DNA of 64,000 bases from an uncultured Lachnospiraceae bacterium (GTDB lineage: Bacteria > Bacillota > Clostridia > Lachnospirales > Lachnospiraceae), in the NCBI GenBank assembly GCA_910577175.1, contig CAJTLU010000009.1:70686-134685 (forward strand). The letters are read 5' to 3'. The notes below the pieces were generated by a model. It did not search any database. It was not told the DNA's origin and worked only from the letters and a program-made list of their open reading frames with translations. How positions within the stretch are numbered: the first letter of the stretch is position 1; each line of letters begins with the position of its first letter. Position numbers and translations under genes: made by a program. This document shows positions 1-7,788 of this stretch, one piece after another.

Positions 1-166
1 CGGGTACACGCAAAAATGAGGAGGAGAAGCGAACGAGCCCGCGACCGAGAGCCGGAACGGCGCGAGGTGCGAGCCGTCGGAGACGGGTACACGCAAAAAT
101 GAGGAGGAGAAGCGAACGAGCCCGCGACCGAGAGCCGGGACGGCGCGAGGTGCGAGCCGTCGGAGA
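1..166. repeat. two tandem copies of an 83-bp GC-rich unit
   Basis: Positions 1-83 and 84-166 are the same 83-bp unit; I see one difference (A at 56 versus G at 139). The unit is much richer in GC than the following DNA and contains a dyad (acggc...gccgt). As 83 is not a multiple of three the array cannot code for a repeat protein in one frame. Each unit does hold an Arg-rich 28-codon frame whose stop overlaps the next ATG, without a ribosome binding site before it. The left edge of the window may cut a longer array. Function unknown. Confidence 0.85.
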
Positions 167-238
167 CGCCGGCAGGGCTGTCCTGCGCAAGGGTGCTAGT
201 ATTTTTTGACTAAATTTAATGAAATTCGCAAATGTATC

Positions 239-266
239 TTGTGTTTTTTAAAAACTTAGCTATAAT
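239..266 (+). promoter_or_regulatory. sigma-A-like promoter of the fla/che operon
   Basis: TTGTGT (239-244) and a perfect TATAAT (261-266) are separated by 16 bp, in AT-rich DNA just after the GC-rich repeat. The predicted start near 273 leaves a very short leader before flgB, whose ribosome binding site begins about 274. I saw no c-di-GMP riboswitch or sigma-D-type promoter here. Confidence 0.6.
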
Positions 267-289
267 AGTATTGAAAGGAAGTGTGTCAA

Positions 290-676
290 ATGATAGGTTC
301 AGATGCGTTTAGTTTTGTAAACGTACTTAATAAGGCTGCGAATGCTGCCTGGAAGCGGAATGAGGTAATCGATAATAACCTCGCCAATGTGGATACGCCG
401 GACTTTAAGCGGAGTGATGTGACGTTTGAAACTTATCTGGCAAAGGAACTGACTGGAAGAGATACCTTATCAAAGAAGGTAAGGAATCTGGATTTGTCTA
501 AGCTGGGTGCTACTACATATTTGGATCATTCCACACTCGATTACCGGAAAGACGGAAATAATGTAGATGTTGATACAGAAGAGGCATATCTTGCAGATAA
601 CCAGATAAAGTTTTATGCCCTGTTAGATTCCATGACACAGGAGTTTTCACGGATTCGTTCTGTGCTGCAGCGATAA
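290..676 (+). CDS. flgB: flagellar basal-body rod protein FlgB
   Basis: FlgB is a proximal rod subunit exported by the flagellar type III system. The 128-residue product has the N-terminal rod motif (IDNNLANVDTPDFKR, about residues 27-41) and the amphipathic C-terminal helix typical of rod proteins. A GTG nine bases upstream is in frame, but the AAGGAAG ribosome binding site is correctly spaced for the ATG at 290. It is the first gene of the long fla/che operon and is followed 43 bp later by flgC. Confidence 0.95.
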   Translation: MIGSDAFSFVNVLNKAANAAWKRNEVIDNNLANVDTPDFKRSDVTFETYLAKELTGRDTLSKKVRNLDLSKLGATTYLDHSTLDYRKDGNNVDVDTEEAYLADNQIKFYALLDSMTQEFSRIRSVLQR

Positions 677-719
677 AAGGGCGGAAGCGTAACAGGATTT
701 GCGCAGAAAGGAGAGACTT

Positions 720-1178
720 ATGTCTTTAATGGGTTCGTTAAACGTAAGTGCCAGCGGAATGTCGGCACAGCGGACGAGGATGGATATTATTTCACAGAAT
801 ATTGCTAATGTAAATACGACAAGAGACGAGAACGGAGAGGTATACCGCCGTCAGACTGTAGTATTTGCTGAAAAGAACGATTCGAATTTTGATTCGATTC
901 TGCGTTCCATGCAGACGGGGATTTCCCGCCGTTCCGACCCACTCGGCGACGGGGTTAAGATTACCGGGATTGCAGAGGATCATGTTACTCCGATGAAAAT
1001 GGTATACGATCCGGCTCATCCGGATGCGGATGCGGATGGTTATGTGACGTTGCCGAACATCAATACCGTGACGGAGATGACAAACTTAATTGACGCGACA
1101 CGATCATTTGAAGCAAATGTCACAGCATTTAACGCTACGAAGAATATGGCATTAAAATGCCTTGAAGTCGGTAAGTAA
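720..1178 (+). CDS. flgC: flagellar basal-body rod protein FlgC
   Basis: Proximal rod subunit, 152 residues. The N-terminus carries the rod/hook signature (SASGMSAQRTRMDIISQNIA) and the C-terminus the family helix (FEANVTAFNATKNMALKCLE). The start is the ATG at 720 behind AAAGGAG; an upstream in-frame TTG has no ribosome binding site. It lies between flgB and fliE, the standard Gram-positive order. Confidence 0.96.
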   Translation: MSLMGSLNVSASGMSAQRTRMDIISQNIANVNTTRDENGEVYRRQTVVFAEKNDSNFDSILRSMQTGISRRSDPLGDGVKITGIAEDHVTPMKMVYDPAHPDADADGYVTLPNINTVTEMTNLIDATRSFEANVTAFNATKNMALKCLEVGK

Positions 1179-1202
1179 TAAAGATAGAAAGGACGATAGA
1201 GG

Positions 1203-1514
1203 ATGAGTTTAGTTGCGCCGATTAACAGAATACAGAAATTAGAGGCTGGTTATCAGGCAGCAGCCGTAACGGAGAAGAAGGAGAGCGGTGCATTTGAGGC
1301 ATTATATCAGTCGGCAATCGGTCTTTTAGAGGAGACGAACCGTTATTCACATGAGGCACAGGAAGCACAGATGTCCTATATGCTCGGGCTAAATGATAAC
1401 CCGCTTGATTTGTTGGCTGCACAGAATAAAGCAAGTCTTTCTTTACAGTATACAGTGGCAGTTCGCAACGGTGTACTGGAGGCTTACAAAGAACTGATGC
1501 AGATGCAGTTCTAG
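1203..1514 (+). CDS. fliE: flagellar hook-basal body complex protein FliE
   Basis: FliE joins the MS ring to the rod. The 103-residue product is of normal family length, starts MSLVAPINRIQKLE and ends in the conserved segment LSLQYTVAVRNGVLEAYKEL. It lies 24 bp after flgC and 39 bp before fliF, in the conserved flgBC-fliEF order. Confidence 0.94.
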   Translation: MSLVAPINRIQKLEAGYQAAAVTEKKESGAFEALYQSAIGLLEETNRYSHEAQEAQMSYMLGLNDNPLDLLAAQNKASLSLQYTVAVRNGVLEAYKELMQMQF

Positions 1515-1553
1515 TATGCTTCGGAATGATATTTTTGCAAAGGAGCAGAAACA

Positions 1554-3152
1554 ATGCAGGAGAGGTTAAAACAGCTTCCGAAACGGCTATTGGAATTATG
1601 GAATAAGTACACAAGCAGGCAGAAAACAATTATTATCAGTGTTTTTTCCGGTGTAGTTCTGGCTCTTGCTATTCTGATTGTGCTTTTGGGCAGAACAAAA
1701 TACATAACATTATCTACCTTTGAGACGAAGAATGTAGCAACAGGCGTCGTGCAGCTGTTAAAGGACAACGGGATTAAGCACCGGCTTTTAGAGGACCAGC
1801 TTACAGTTGAGGTAGACCGGAAACGCCAGACGGATGCACTTGTACTAGTGACACAGAGTGATTTGGAAAAGACAGGTTTTGGCATCAATGACCTTTTGAA
1901 CACGAGCATCAGCACAACAAGCGGAGAGCGCCTTCAAAGAAGCCACCTGTATTTGAGTTCTAATCTCGAGAAGGAAATCAAAAAGATGGTAGGAGTCGAG
2001 AATGTGACAATCAATTATGTTGCACAGGATTCTTCTACTACCATATTATCTTCAAAGAAGGATACACCGGCAAGTGTATTCCTGACGGTAAACGATGAGT
2101 TTGACAAGGAGAACACACCGGAAGCGGTTGCGGTTCTGGTTGCCTATGCGCTCGGTAATTCCTCCACGGAACAGATTCGTATTGTAAACCAGTACGGCGT
2201 CCTTTTATTTGACGGACCGGTCGAGGATAAGGAAAAGACCCAGGATGAAGTAATGGCTTATAAGGATACGATAGCAGATTCTTATAAAAGGCTTGTTTAT
2301 GCCGGGTTTCTGGCCTGTGGCTATGAGCTGACAGAGGTAATGCCTTCCATTACCGTAAATATGGATAAAAAGGAAATTTATACCGAGCGGCTTTATCCGG
2401 ACAATCCGGATGCGGAGCAAGGGTATTATTCCCATTATGAAACATATTCTGCGAGCGGCGTAAGCGGGGAAGGCGATATTCCGGGGACAGATTCCAATGA
2501 CGAGCCGGATTATATGCTGGCAGGGACGTTAGGAGGCAGTTCCTCCATCGATTCCACTTCGGCGGATTATGTGTTAAATAAGCAGATTACAAATGAGGTT
2601 TATGAAACCGGCGTAGTAGATAAGGACACTTCGTCTATTGGTGTTGTTGCAACGCATACAATCAAGCGGACAAAGGAACAGCTGGAAGCCGAGGGGCTTA
2701 TAACAGAAGAGATGACCTATGAGCAGTTTAAGCTGTTAAACAGTGACCCGGTAAAGATAACACCTTCTGACGATTTGTATGATATGGTAGCAAAAGCAAC
2801 TGGTATTCCGCGGGAGAATATACATATTACGACCTATGACCAGTATCAGTTTGTGGACGCGGTGAAGGAGCCGGTGAACTGGGAGTTTATTTTAACGATT
2901 GTTTTAGCAGTGCTGATTCTTGCGTTTCTTGTGTATGTGGTATTCCGTGGAATGGCACCGGTGGAAGTTTCGGAAGTGGAGCCGGAGCTCAATTACTCGG
3001 AGATTCTTGCTGAGCACGGGAATAACGCTTCCCTCGATGACGTAGAGTTCGGCGAAAAGTCAGAGACGAGGGTTCTGATTGAGAAGTTTTTCGATGAGAA
3101 TCCGGAGTCCGTGGCGCTTCTGCTCCGCGGATGGCTGAATGACGACTATTAA
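1554..3152 (+). CDS. fliF: flagellar MS-ring protein FliF
   Basis: FliF forms the membrane and supramembrane ring on which the rotor and export gate assemble. The 532-residue product has a first membrane span near residues 24-44, a long extracytoplasmic ring-building region with a Ser/Thr/Asp-rich insert around 295-345, a second span near 444-466 (FILTIVLAVLILAFLVYVVF) and a C-terminal cytoplasmic FliG-binding tail ending in LLLRGWLNDDY. FliG is encoded 20 bp downstream, so the two binding partners are made together. Confidence 0.97.
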   Translation: MQERLKQLPKRLLELWNKYTSRQKTIIISVFSGVVLALAILIVLLGRTKYITLSTFETKNVATGVVQLLKDNGIKHRLLEDQLTVEVDRKRQTDALVLVTQSDLEKTGFGINDLLNTSISTTSGERLQRSHLYLSSNLEKEIKKMVGVENVTINYVAQDSSTTILSSKKDTPASVFLTVNDEFDKENTPEAVAVLVAYALGNSSTEQIRIVNQYGVLLFDGPVEDKEKTQDEVMAYKDTIADSYKRLVYAGFLACGYELTEVMPSITVNMDKKEIYTERLYPDNPDAEQGYYSHYETYSASGVSGEGDIPGTDSNDEPDYMLAGTLGGSSSIDSTSADYVLNKQITNEVYETGVVDKDTSSIGVVATHTIKRTKEQLEAEGLITEEMTYEQFKLLNSDPVKITPSDDLYDMVAKATGIPRENIHITTYDQYQFVDAVKEPVNWEFILTIVLAVLILAFLVYVVFRGMAPVEVSEVEPELNYSEILAEHGNNASLDDVEFGEKSETRVLIEKFFDENPESVALLLRGWLNDDY

Positions 3153-3172
3153 ACCAGACGGGAGGAAACGAT

Positions 3173-4183
3173 ATGGCAAAAAGCAGTGAATTATCGGGCA
3201 TACAAAAGGCTGCGGTTCTGTTCATTATTATAGGGCCAGAGAAATCCTCGAAGGTCTTTAAATATCTGAAAGAGGATGAAGTAGAGCAGCTTACGTTAGA
3301 GATTGCAAATACGAAGAATATCCCGCCTTCTTTAAAGGACGAAGTTTTAGATGAGTTTTACGAGGTCTGCCTTGCACAGCAGTACGTTACCGAGGGCGGT
3401 GTCGGCTATGCGAATGATTTATTGGAGAAGTCGTTTGGTGCGGATAAGGCAAAGGAAATTATCGGAAAGCTTACCGATTCCCTGCAGGTGCGTCCGTTCG
3501 AGTTTGTGCGGAAGACCGACCCGAGCCAGCTCTTGAACTTTATCCAGGACGAAAGCCCGCAAACTATTGCACTTATTTTGTCCTATCTGTCCGCAGGGCA
3601 GGCAGCTACGATTGTCGGGGCATTGTCACCGGATAAGCAGGCAGATGTAGCAAAGCGTATTGCGCAGATGGATCGTACTTCACCGGATACCATCCGCGAT
3701 GTCGAGCATGTGTTAGAGCGGAAGCTGGCATCCCTTGTTAATCAGGATTACACGATTGCCGGTGGTGTGGACGCAATCGTAGAGATTTTGAATACGGTAG
3801 ACCGTGGTACAGAAAAGCATATTATGGAAACCCTCGAAATCGAAGAGCCAGAGCTTGCAGACGAGATTCGCAGAAAGATGTTTGTATTCGAGGATATTCT
3901 CTCGCTCGACGACCGTTCGATTCAGCGCGTGCTGCGTGAGGTAGAGAATAATGAGCTGGCTACGGCATTAAAGAGTGCAAACGAAGAAGTGCAGACCGTT
4001 ATTTTCAACAACCTGTCCAAGCGTCTGGTTGCTATGATTAAGGATGATATGGACTTTATGGGACCGGTACGTTTGAAGGATGTTGAGGAAGCACAGCAGA
4101 AGATTGTAAATATTATAAGAAAGTTAGAGGATTCCGGCGAGATTGTTATTTCCAGAGGCGGAGGTGACGAGATCGTTGTCTAA
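3173..4183 (+). CDS. fliG: flagellar motor switch protein FliG
   Basis: FliG is the rotor protein that contacts the stator and couples the switch complex to the MS ring. The 336-residue product has the N-terminal FliF-binding domain, the middle domain (FIQDESPQTIALILSYL) and the C-terminal torque domain with MFVFEDILSLDDRSIQRVL, which carries the charged helix facing MotA. Its last codons also encode the GGAGGTGA ribosome binding site of fliH, so the two genes are probably translationally coupled. Confidence 0.97.
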   Translation: MAKSSELSGIQKAAVLFIIIGPEKSSKVFKYLKEDEVEQLTLEIANTKNIPPSLKDEVLDEFYEVCLAQQYVTEGGVGYANDLLEKSFGADKAKEIIGKLTDSLQVRPFEFVRKTDPSQLLNFIQDESPQTIALILSYLSAGQAATIVGALSPDKQADVAKRIAQMDRTSPDTIRDVEHVLERKLASLVNQDYTIAGGVDAIVEILNTVDRGTEKHIMETLEIEEPELADEIRRKMFVFEDILSLDDRSIQRVLREVENNELATALKSANEEVQTVIFNNLSKRLVAMIKDDMDFMGPVRLKDVEEAQQKIVNIIRKLEDSGEIVISRGGGDEIVV

Positions 4184-5105
4184 TGTAATTAAGGCATATT
4201 CCGTACGCTACAGTCAGGAGAAGAGAGTTGTAGATGTGGAGAAGCGTGCGGAGGCAATTAATGTTGTCCGCATGGCGGGAGCGCAGACCGCGTCCGGCGA
4301 AGAAGAGACGTCGTTCGTGAGCGGCCTGCATGCGTTTGTGCTGGGAGAAATTAAAGAGGAGACGGATGCGGACCGCATCCGTCTGACAGAAGGCGCGGAA
4401 GCAGCAGAAAATCCGGAGGGGATGATTTCTCCGGAGGAACGGGCCGCACAGGAGAAGGAACGGATAGAACAGGAACGGCAGCTGCTCCGGCTTGAAATGG
4501 AACAGGAAATGCAGGCACAAGCCGACCATATGTTAGAAGAGGCAAAAAACCAGGCGGAGCAGGTAATTGCCGAGGCAAGGCTTGCAGCAGAGAAAGCAAA
4601 GCAGGAAGTTTTTGAAGCAGCAAAAAGAGAAGGGTATCAGGCAGGGCAGGCAGAGGTGCAGCAGGAGTTTTCCAGGCTGCAGGCAGAGTTTGCGGCAAAG
4701 GAGGAGGAACTTTCCGCAGCATATGAGCAAAAGACAAGAGAATTGGAGCCCCTTGCGGCAGAGGTTGTAATCCAGCTTCTGGACGGACTGACCGGCGTTT
4801 TTCTGGAGGAACGAAAAGGGATTGTTACCTATCTTGTTTCCAAAGCATTATCAGAAGCGGATCACAGTGCTTCGTTTTTAGTTAAGGTTTCCAAAGAGGA
4901 CTTTGAAGAGGTCCGGAAGTCAGCTGAGACGCTGCGTGGAGTGTTTGAGCGGGAGGTTTCCCTGGAGGTCATACAGGATGTTCTTCTGAAAAAGGGAGAA
5001 TGCCTGATTGAGACGGATTCCGGTATTATAGATTGCAGTTTAGGAACACAGCTGGAGGGGTTGAAAGAGGACATCCGGCTGTTGAGTTTACGGGAGAGGG
5101 CATAA
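4176..5105 (+). CDS. fliH: flagellar export ATPase regulator FliH
   Basis: FliH dimers tether and inhibit the FliI ATPase and feed it to the export gate. The 309-residue product has a Glu/Gln/Ala-rich coiled coil (about residues 85-190) and a C-terminal FliH/V-ATPase E-subunit-like domain. I place the start at the TTG at 4176: a perfect GGAGGTGA (4160-4167) lies 8 bp before it, whereas the earlier in-frame TTG at 4143 has none. The gene overlaps the fliG stop by 8 bp. fliI follows 3 bp after its stop. Confidence 0.88.
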   Translation: MSNVIKAYSVRYSQEKRVVDVEKRAEAINVVRMAGAQTASGEEETSFVSGLHAFVLGEIKEETDADRIRLTEGAEAAENPEGMISPEERAAQEKERIEQERQLLRLEMEQEMQAQADHMLEEAKNQAEQVIAEARLAAEKAKQEVFEAAKREGYQAGQAEVQQEFSRLQAEFAAKEEELSAAYEQKTRELEPLAAEVVIQLLDGLTGVFLEERKGIVTYLVSKALSEADHSASFLVKVSKEDFEEVRKSAETLRGVFEREVSLEVIQDVLLKKGECLIETDSGIIDCSLGTQLEGLKEDIRLLSLRERA

Positions 5106-5108
5106 GAC

Positions 5109-6416
5109 ATGTTTTTTTTAACCGGAGACTATCTGGGACTGCGTGAGCGGTCTTATGTGAAAAAATACGGCAAGGTCGTAAAAGTAGTCGGTCTGACGGT
5201 GGAATCCCTTGGACCGGAGGCAAAGCTAGGCGATGTCTGTACGATTTCTTCGGCAGACAAATCAAGACAAATCCGTGCGGAGGTCGTGGGGTTCCGTGAC
5301 AACCGCATCTTACTTACGCCCTACGAAGAGGTTTCGGGGATTGGTATCGGGGATGTCGTAAGGCTTTGTTCGGAGGCGCTGAAGGTGCCGGTAGGCAACG
5401 AGCTTCTTGGTATGGCGCTGGATGGTCTTGGCAGGCCCTTAGATGGCAGTGAGTTAGTAACGGATACTTATTACGAGGTCAATGCCGTGCCGCCTGACCC
5501 AATGGACCGCGTACTGATTCGTGATGTGCTTCCGCTTGGCGTGAAGGCGATTGACGGGCTTCTCACATTAGGAAAGGGACAGCGTATCGGTATATTTGCT
5601 GGTTCCGGCGTAGGAAAGAGTACCCTGCTTGGTATGATAGCAAGAAATACCAAGGCAGATATCAATGTTATCGCGCTCATCGGAGAGCGTGGGCGGGAAG
5701 TAAAGGAATTTATCGAGCATGACCTCGGAGAAGAGGGAATGCGGCGTTCTGTATTAGTAATTGCCACTTCGGATAAGCCTGCACTGGTTCGTAAGAAAGC
5801 AGCGCAGACGGCAACGGCGATTGCGGAATATTTCAGGGACCAGGGAAGAGATGTGCTGTTGATGTTAGATAATCTGACGCGTTTTTCCATGGCCCAGAGG
5901 GAAATCGGGCTTGCCGCAGGTGAGCCGCCAGTTTCCCGCGGATATCCGCCAAGTGTTTACGCGGAGATGCCAAAGCTTCTGGAGCGTGCCGGAAACGGTG
6001 CGGTGGGCTCAATTACCGGCATTTATACCGTTCTGGTAGACGGCGATGACTTTAACGAGCCGATTTCAGATACGGCCCGCGGTATTCTGGACGGACATAT
6101 TATTCTGTCCAGAAAGCTGGGACATAAGAACCATTATCCGGCAATTGACGTGCTGCAGAGCATTTCCCGTGTTATGAGCGCGGTGGCGGCAAAGGAGCAT
6201 AAGCAGTTTGCCAGCAGGTTAAAAAGTACCCTGGCGACCTATACCGATGCGGAGGATTTAATCAACATCGGCGCCTATAAGGCGGGCTCTAATCCGGAAA
6301 TCGACGATGCAATCGAGAAAAATGCAGCAATTAACAGTTTTTTGTGTCAGGAAACAGATGAAAAGTTTACGTTTGAGGAAACGGTGGAGCAGTTAAAGAG
6401 TATATTTGTTTCATAG
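5109..6416 (+). CDS. fliI: flagellum-specific ATP synthase FliI
   Basis: FliI is the hexameric ATPase of flagellar type III export, related to F1-beta. The 435-residue protein has the Walker A motif AGSGVGKST (164-172), Walker B VLLMLDNLTRF (about 250) and the F1-like segment GEPPVSRGYPPSVYAEMPKL. It follows fliH closely and precedes fliJ, the standard order of the cytoplasmic export complex. Confidence 0.98.
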   Translation: MFFLTGDYLGLRERSYVKKYGKVVKVVGLTVESLGPEAKLGDVCTISSADKSRQIRAEVVGFRDNRILLTPYEEVSGIGIGDVVRLCSEALKVPVGNELLGMALDGLGRPLDGSELVTDTYYEVNAVPPDPMDRVLIRDVLPLGVKAIDGLLTLGKGQRIGIFAGSGVGKSTLLGMIARNTKADINVIALIGERGREVKEFIEHDLGEEGMRRSVLVIATSDKPALVRKKAAQTATAIAEYFRDQGRDVLLMLDNLTRFSMAQREIGLAAGEPPVSRGYPPSVYAEMPKLLERAGNGAVGSITGIYTVLVDGDDFNEPISDTARGILDGHIILSRKLGHKNHYPAIDVLQSISRVMSAVAAKEHKQFASRLKSTLATYTDAEDLINIGAYKAGSNPEIDDAIEKNAAINSFLCQETDEKFTFEETVEQLKSIFVS

Positions 6417-6497
6417 GAAACGGAAGCGCTCCGCGAAGAGGCGTGCTGCAGTCAGGCACGTAAGGCGGCGCAGCCCGGCAGGAAGAGAGTGTAAGCG

Positions 6498-6953
6498 ATG
6501 AAAAAATTCCGGTATTCCATGGAGAGCCTTTTCGTAATCAAACAAAAGCTGGAGGATCAGGCAAAGGCGGCATATGCGGCGGCAAAAATGCGTCTGAGCG
6601 AAGAAGAAGAGCGTCTTTTGGCACTTCAGAAAAAGAAAGAGGCGTATATAGAAGAGCAAAGGGAGGTAATGTCCCACTTCATTTATGTTCCAAAGCTGAA
6701 TGCCCTTCAGATTGCGGTGGATACAGCCGATGAGCGGATACAGCGGCAGAAGCAGAATGTCAGGAAGGCAGAGATTGCGGTCAAGGCGGCGGAAGAGCGG
6801 CTGATTAATTCCATGACGGAACGCAAAACGCAGGAGCGTCTGCGGGAGAATGCTTTTGAGGAGTATAAGCAGGAAATGAATGCAGAAGAGCAGAAGGAAG
6901 TAGATGAGCGTACAAGCTTTCAGTACGGCAGAAGCAATACGGAGGAAGCATAA
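6498..6953 (+). CDS. fliJ: flagellar export chaperone FliJ
   Basis: FliJ is the coiled-coil stalk protein of the export ATPase and an escort for substrate chaperones. The 151-residue product is almost entirely charged heptad-type helix, starts MKKFRYSMESLFVIKQKLED as FliJ proteins do, and is of family length. Its TAA overlaps by one base the ATG of the following MotE-like gene, suggesting coupled translation. Confidence 0.93.
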   Translation: MKKFRYSMESLFVIKQKLEDQAKAAYAAAKMRLSEEEERLLALQKKKEAYIEEQREVMSHFIYVPKLNALQIAVDTADERIQRQKQNVRKAEIAVKAAEERLINSMTERKTQERLRENAFEEYKQEMNAEEQKEVDERTSFQYGRSNTEEA

Positions 6954-7732
6954 TGGCAAAGAGAAACAGGGAAAATGATGGAAATGATGAAAAAAAAGGC
7001 GGAGGACTGCTGACCATCTTTATTGTTCTGTTGATTATTGTAATCTGGGTAGCTATTTTTGCCCTGTTGATTAATCTGGATGTAGGCGGAATCGGTACGA
7101 CGTTGCGGCCGATGTTAAAAGACATTCCGGTGGTGAATAAAATACTTCCGGAGGTTTCGGACGAACAAAAGGCATGGGAGAATAATCTGGCTTACAAGGA
7201 CATTGTTGAGGCGAACCGGCGTATTAAGGAATTAGAGGTTCTGGTCGATAAATTAACCGTAGAGGGCGAGGATAAGGATGATGAGATTGCGCTTCTGACC
7301 GCGCAGGTCAACCGGCTGAAGGAGCTGGAGAAGCAGATGACCGAGTTTGAAGACAGGGTCTATGAATTTGAACAGCAGATTGTGTTCGGGGAGAATGCGC
7401 CGTCAATCGAGGAGTATGTCAAATGGTATCAGACCATTTCCCCGGAAAATGCAGAACGCATTTTTGAGATGGCAGTCCAGAAGGAAGCATATAATGCGAC
7501 TGTCCGGGAGAAGGCAGCATATTATGAAAAGATGAAGGCTGCCGCTGCCGCGGATGTATTTGAAAATATGACCGCGGATTTGGATTTTGTATGTAAGATG
7601 CTGTATTGTATGAAGACGCAGTCGGTGTCCAATATTCTTGCGCAGATGGATCCGTTGTTTGCAGCAAAGATTACAAGAAAAATGAAAGAAATGGATGAGG
7701 CACGTTTCGAGGACTGGGTAGTGGCAGATTAA
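6953..7732 (+). CDS. MotE-like membrane protein with MgtE N-terminal-type domain
   Basis: The 259-residue protein has a Lys/Asn-rich cytoplasmic start, one membrane span (about 20-42), a coiled coil (about 68-135) and a C-terminal helical-repeat domain (about 155-255) like the MgtE N-terminal domain. Proteins of this build between fliJ and fliK are the YlxF/MotE family. MotE in other bacteria is a chaperone for the stator protein MotB; that role here is inference from architecture and place. It overlaps fliJ by one base. There is no Mg2+-transport domain, so a transporter call would be wrong. Confidence 0.75.
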   Translation: MAKRNRENDGNDEKKGGGLLTIFIVLLIIVIWVAIFALLINLDVGGIGTTLRPMLKDIPVVNKILPEVSDEQKAWENNLAYKDIVEANRRIKELEVLVDKLTVEGEDKDDEIALLTAQVNRLKELEKQMTEFEDRVYEFEQQIVFGENAPSIEEYVKWYQTISPENAERIFEMAVQKEAYNATVREKAAYYEKMKAAAAADVFENMTADLDFVCKMLYCMKTQSVSNILAQMDPLFAAKITRKMKEMDEARFEDWVVAD

Positions 7733-7737
7733 TCCGG

Positions 7738-7758
7738 GAAATCCCCTTAAGGGGTTTC
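7738..7758 (+). other. intercistronic hairpin before fliK
   Basis: gaaatcccc (7738-7746) and ggggtttc (7751-7758) pair around TTAA with one bulged T. There is no T-tract afterwards, so RNA processing or stabilisation is more likely than termination. Confidence 0.45.
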
Positions 7759-7788
7759 TATAGAAAAAAGAAAGAAAGGAGGAAGAAA

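Noticed and set aside
16..209. Overlapping Arg-rich 28- and 36-codon ORFs in the tandem repeat
   Set aside because: No ribosome binding site before the ATGs, the units are out of frame with each other, and the composition reflects GC-rich repeat DNA.
200..289. c-di-GMP riboswitch upstream of flgB, as in some Clostridia
   Set aside because: The leader from the predicted promoter is too short to hold the aptamer and no matching structure is visible.
6953..7732. Magnesium transporter MgtE
   Set aside because: Only the intracellular N-type domain is present; the five-span channel domain is missing and the place is flagellar.
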